From Ciona intestinalis (Eukaryota; Chordata; Ascidiacea; Phlebobranchia; Cionidae), in NCBI RefSeq assembly GCF_000224145.3, contig NW_004190472.2, positions 62,001 to 126,000 on the forward strand: a stretch of 64,000 nt of DNA. Reading direction: 5' to 3'. Below the pieces are notes generated by a model. That model was not told the DNA's origin. It was given only the letters and a program-made list of their open reading frames with translations, and searched no databases. Of the stretch, positions 59,646 through 64,000 are shown one piece after another. Position 1 is the first letter of the stretch. Each line of letters starts with the position of its first letter. The position numbers and the translations under genes are program-made.

Positions 59646-59998
59646 GTGTAGGTTGGGGGGAGATGGGACATGTTTTCATCCTAATTTATCGTCCCATTTG
59701 GTAGTAAACAAAGAACATTCAAAAGTGATGAAGCCGTATCGTTACGACCTCCATACAGTGTTGTTAATTGTTTAAAATGCAATCAGAATATTTATACATT
59801 AATATTGGGGGAGATGGGACACGTTTTCATATTATTTTCTCGTCCCTCGTACCATTTTGTAGTAAACAAAGAACATTCCAAGAATTATAGATCTGTATCC
59901 TCACGACTCCCATAGACGGTTGTTAATTATTAAAAATGCAATCAGGATATTTGAATATTATGTGCTGAAGGTGTCCCATCTCCCCACCTTACAATATA
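59646..59998. mobile_element. Two MITEs in direct tandem
   Basis: First copy at about 59646-59800 lacks its right end (GTGTAGGTTGGGGGGAGATGG ... TTTATACATTA). Second copy at about 59801-59998 starts ATATTGGGGGAGATGGG and ends TCTCCCCACCTTACAATATA. Confidence 0.82.
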
Positions 59999-61089
59999 TG
60001 TTAGCGTCTTGAACATATATTGCTACAACGAGTTGTTTTACACGTTCAATACATGGCTTAACATGATTATACAGCACACGATTTGATCGATCGCGGCTAA
60101 TCAAAACAAGCTTACGAGGTATGCGCTGTAGAGCAGCAGGTGTGTATATGGATTTGTTTTGTCCAAAGTATATAATATTTAAAATATAAATATCCGAACA
60201 CCTTCTTGTTTTTTAACCTAAAATTGAAGGAAAAGTGTAAATTATGTTGTTCATATTTTGTCGACTGAATACCTTATATTTTATCTATCGCCAAATCGTA
60301 GCTTGTGTAGTCAAAAGTAAAAAATAAAGAATGAAAAACCATTTTAAATCAGCTATTTAGCGTAAAACACCTGAAATATTACTTTTCACTGTTGTTTTGA
60401 ATGTGAAATTAAGGAAAAAAGTGAAAACTACATTGTTAATATTTATTTAAGAAAAAAAAGCCTCACAATGCCCAAAATATGAGTATCTACAAGTTACCAC
60501 CGTTTTACCCTTTATAAATTAGTTCACATTTAAATTTATATTCCTTAACCCTTTGACTGTGTGCGCCCTGACGCGTAAATTGAATAAAGACATGTGTTGT
60601 ACTTGTGGTTTCACAACTTAGACCCAATACATGGGGTTTGTTTGGACCCGGATTTATAATAGAAGTCGTGGAACCGTAGTATCACTTCATTATACAATGG
60701 TGGATCTGTGTTTTAAGACGTTTGTTGGCTAAATAAAGAAGTTTTTTTTGAATGAACACATTAAGTTAGGTAGGTGGGTGGTTAAAGTTATTCACGAAAA
60801 TGTTTGAATTTTGATTTATATTTTTTTTTATAAATTTTTTTTATCCCCCACCCCCCCCCCCGGGGTTACGGAAACTGTAAATTCTATATGCCGTCGATTG
60901 GGTTTAAATATGGTCGGAAATTTATCTGGAAACACTGCGCTATAATATATTGGAAACACTGAAAAATCAAAAGCATTTTCCACCCAAACGTATGATGTCA
61001 CAATAGGGAGTGGCTGACAAGTTAATGGTAAGCAGGATAAATATTACAAACTATTTGGAGTATTTACTCCCAAAAAAACCACGGCAAAA

Positions 61090-61282
61090 GAAGGTTGGAA
61101 TGAGCTGGCACATGTTTTCATTCTCTTTTATCATTTCATTCAGTAGTAAACCCAAAAATTATTTAACTCTATAACCATAATCCTCACGACTCTTGAAACA
61201 CCGTTGTTAATTGTTTAAAACACGATTAGGAAATATTGGATACTATGTGATAATGGTATCCCATCTTTCCCCGCATTACTAT
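61090..61282. mobile_element. MITE, TAGTAGGGTGG family, diverged
   Basis: GGTTGGAATGAGCTGGCAC to CTTTCCCCGCATTACTATAT. Confidence 0.75.
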
Positions 61283-61589
61283 ATAATAATACACGATTTG
61301 AATTATTTTTCAACAGACGAGAAGATATTTTACGCTCTTACTCATCGAAGTGACGTCTGAGGCAAAAATGAATCGAATTCTTAAGCTACCAAAATATCGG
61401 AAATAGTTCGCAAAGACCAGAGCTCGTGCGTGACCGCTTCGTTGAACGACGAATACAAAAGGATTTAAACCAAGATACAAGTACAGGGTTTATTGGATAC
61501 CTTAGGGGTGGGCAAGGGGTCATGGGGCTTCTACTGTTTTAACATGGCAATTCTACGCATAAATAAAACGCACTGTTTCAACACGAGAT

Positions 61590-61788
61590 ATATAGTAGGG
61601 TGGGGGAGGATGGGACACCTTTAGCACATAATATCCAAATATCCTGATCGTGTTTTAAACAATTACTAACGGTCAATGGGAGTCATGGGCATATAGTTTT
61701 ATAATTTCTTTGAATGATCTTTGTTTACTACTAAACGGGGCGAGAAAATATAGGTAAAAGGTGTCCCGTTTTCCCTCGCCCTACTGTA
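61590..61788. mobile_element. MITE, TAGTAGGGTGG family
   Basis: TATAGTAGGGTGGGGGAGG to TTCCCTCGCCCTACTGTAT. Confidence 0.92.
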
Positions 61789-62099
61789 TGTTGTGTTTTT
61801 AAGAAATTGAAAAAAAAGAGTTGCAAAAGTTTTGTTTTAATCAAAAAATAACGAAGTAACGAAGTAATGATATATTATGACCGTGTCAAAACTTCTGAAG
61901 TTGTCCCGCTACACAAAGAAAATAGGAACATTTATTCAATCTAAAGTTTAAAAAGCATAAAATACCTGATGTGCATGGCTGTTAATAAAAAAATTAGGAT
62001 ATATATTGGTTTTGGACCTAAATATTTCGAAAGCGGGTTAAAATATAATTCGTACTCGCTTTTAAACACTCTGCATTAGTTGTTATGCGGCAAATATAA

Positions 62100-62172
62100 C
62101 AGCGTATTGTTTATAACATGGTCAGGTTATTTGATATTATGAGCTAAAAGTGTCCCATTTTCCCCACCCTAC
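62100..62172. mobile_element. MITE fragment, right end
   Basis: GTATTGTTTATAACATGGTCAGG to TTTTCCCCACCCTACC. Confidence 0.7.
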
Positions 62173-62727
62173 CCCATATTGCGAAAGTTCGTTAAAAGAA
62201 TATTTCTACCCGCATTAGTTGTTATGCGGTAAATATAACAGCATACTCCCGCATCGTTACAGAGGAGCTATTGTCGTGATTATATCTCGAGTCAAGCGCC
62301 AAGAATCCTTGCACGGGTTTTCTTGGAGTGTTTATTTTTGTGCAAACGTCAGGTTTAAACATTTAAAACCCGCACGAAACCGGGTGAAAATAAGCTAATT
62401 ACACGCTTGCTGCATCGCTGGTATGCGGTGGTGCCCGATCACTTTTCTCTTCACGTATACACGGTGATAGAAGCGTTATAGTCTGTGCCCTATATATTGA
62501 ACAAATATTTATCTGGGAACACTGGGGATTAAGTAACTCGGAAACACTGCAACAGGAAATGCCTATGTTTGACCACTGGAGGCGCTGTACATAGAGATGA
62601 CGAATACAAGTGATCGTCGCGGATTCACCAAGTTGGAATTTTGTTTGTTCATATTTAATCATCGCAAAACACGGCATTATATGAACGCGTGCAAAAATGC
62701 GCCGACTTTCTCTATGGGGTATATCAA

Positions 62728-62820
62728 AAATAAATGTAACTTATTTATCCTCACATGGCGGAAAATGACAGTCGTGTGTTCTGTTTCATACACTTCGTGC
62801 ATGTTTACGAGTTTCTACGA
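62728..62820 (-). mobile_element. SINE tail unit, reverse orientation
   Basis: TAACTTATTTATCCTCACATGG, GAAAATGACAGTCG, TTTACGAGTTTCTACG, abutting the MITE at 62824. Confidence 0.7.
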
Positions 62821-62823
62821 ATG

Positions 62824-63013
62824 TATAGTAGAGTGGGGGAAGATGGGACACCTTTTCATTCTATTTTCTTGTTTCATTTGGTAGTAAACAAAGAACATTC
62901 AAAGAATTATAAAACCGTGTTCTCACGACTCCCATAGACCGTTGTTAATTGTTTGAAATATGATCAGGATATTTGGATATTGTGTGCTAAAGGTGTCCCA
63001 TCTTTTCCCATAG
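62824..63013. mobile_element. MITE, TAGTAGGGTGG family
   Basis: TATAGTAGAGTGGGGGAAG to CATCTTTTCCCATAGTATACT. A loose piece follows (TTCCCAGTTGGGAGTAAACAAAG). Confidence 0.9.
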
Positions 63014-63677
63014 TATACTACAACTAAAATGTTTTTTATTCTTGTTTCTCTTCCCAGTTGGGAGTAAACAAAGAATATTACAAAATTTTAATATAGTTTC
63101 GGAAATTGGATTTCCAAAAACGTCTCTATTAATTCATGCACAACACGTCTATATATAATCTGCTACATTCATTATCAGTATATGCTATCGGTGGCGCAAA
63201 AATAGCTTAAACCACAATAAGCAGTCGCTAAACACCCGTTGGTTAAACTAGCATAACACAATTTATTCTTTTCGAAAACGATAGCTATGTTATTTTTTTC
63301 TAAAAAAGAGAAAAAAATCAACAGCAAAACAACAGTCGTTAAAACACGAATGGATAAAAAGTGAAAAAAAGAATGTCAGTTTAAAAGTTTGGCTGTTGCA
63401 CCCGAGGCCCAACCAAACCTGTTGGCTAAAAATAACGATTTCATCGGCATTTCTATAGAATGTTGGACTATTTGAACGGCTTCCAAAGCAAACCAATAAA
63501 AACCAGCGCAAAGAAATTATTTTGTGGGAACTCGGTGCGTAAGGAATTTAATAAATTTGTTTAAGATAATATAAAATATGACGCTAAAATTTTTTTATTT
63601 CTGTGAGGTAACATGGGATACCGTTAGCATCTAATTCCATTTTTTGATCGTGTTATGAACAATTAACAATGCTCTTT

Positions 63678-63858
63678 AAAGGTGGCCTGTACACAGTATC
63701 CGGAATTCGTCCGTTTTGTCTGTTTTGTCCGGATTTCGCTGCCGNNNNNNNNNNNNNNNNNNNNNNNNNNNNNNNNNNNNNNNNNNNNNNNNNNGGTAAT
63801 GGGTTTGCATACGACGCAGGCGAATTCGCATGCCGGATACTGTGTACAGCCACCTTCA
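63678..63858. mobile_element. Foldback MITE, second copy, nested, with gap
   Basis: AAGGTGGCCTGTACACAGTATCC ... GGATACTGTGTACAGCCACC, opposite orientation to 37378-37523. The centre is replaced by 50 N. Confidence 0.85.
63745..63794. other. Assembly gap (50 N) in a foldback MITE
   Basis: The gap falls at the centre of the hairpin. The complete copy at 37378-37523 implies only about a dozen bases are really missing. Confidence 0.9.
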
Positions 63859-64000
63859 GAGTCGCGAGGGTATACGGTTATATAGTTCTGGGAGGAAAAA
63901 AGAAAATAAAAGCATGTCTCATCTTCCTCACCCCCCACCCTACCATAAACCGCTATGTGAAATGTATATCTTAAGACTGGCATTAGGGAGTTTAAAATAT

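Larger units (their letters stand above)
63604..63952. mobile_element. MITE interrupted by a foldback MITE
   Basis: The left part (TGAGGTAACATGGGATACCG ... AACAATTAACAATGCTCTTTA) and right part (CAGAGTCGCGAGGGTATACGG ... CCACCCTACCATA) are one MITE, split by the element at 63678-63858. Confidence 0.82.
54634..64000. other. Upstream of the scaffold gene: repeats, no supported gene
   Basis: More than 9 kb with MITEs, SINE pieces and AT-rich DNA. A GC-richer patch lies at 58140-58280 (GCGCACACGC, CGCGGCACAC) and could be a regulatory region. Short open frames here have no recognisable domain and overlap repeats. Confidence 0.5.

Overview
The window looks like a draft-assembly piece of a tunicate genome, most likely Ciona (intestinalis type). 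The DNA is AT-rich, genes are compact but have many small introns with GT-AG borders, and introns and intergenic DNA are packed with short non-autonomous repeats. These are a roughly 200-bp MITE with TIR TAGTAGGGTGGGGGAAGATG, a tRNA-derived SINE and its tandem tails, and a third repeat containing CCTGGGATTTAGGCC. Six runs of N mark assembly gaps. All genes below were built by hand from splice sites, reading frame and recalled protein families; no search was run.

Layout. (1) 1-6944, minus: the first five coding exons of a CLASP-type microtubule-binding protein, running off the left edge. (2) 8578-11852, minus: a complete four-exon globin of 158 residues. (3) 13018-15552, minus: a small single-pass membrane protein with signal peptide and Cys-rich juxtamembrane tail, family unknown. 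(4) 16516-18305, plus: a complete two-exon NAT9-type N-acetyltransferase. (5) 18332-27612 (probable 5' UTR exon near 28362), minus: a 12-exon glutaredoxin-DEP-DUF547 fusion protein, converging on NAT9 with only 26 bp between stop codons. (6) 29873-36339, plus: a secreted or ER protein with two tandem 2-oxoglutarate/Fe(II) oxygenase-type folds, the first of which lacks catalytic residues. Its exon 2-3 block is present twice, probably as two alleles placed in series. (7) 38827-54633, minus: a probably myristoylated, MARCKS/BASP1/AKAP12-like acidic scaffold with a Pro/Glu/Ala repeat tail. This locus is interrupted by gaps and by a contig (40043-41043) that is an inverted copy of 43822-44844. (8) 54634-64000: no gene I can support, only repeats and possible upstream sequence.

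The genes do not form a pathway; they are ordinary neighbours. I did not find a new multi-gene system. The most interesting items are the glutaredoxin-DEP-DUF547 gene with an unresolved exon-phase problem, the tandem oxygenase with a degenerate first domain, minisatellites grown out of MITE and SINE pieces, a nested MITE, a hAT-type MITE with intact 8-bp target duplication, and two places where allelic sequence seems to have been misassembled.
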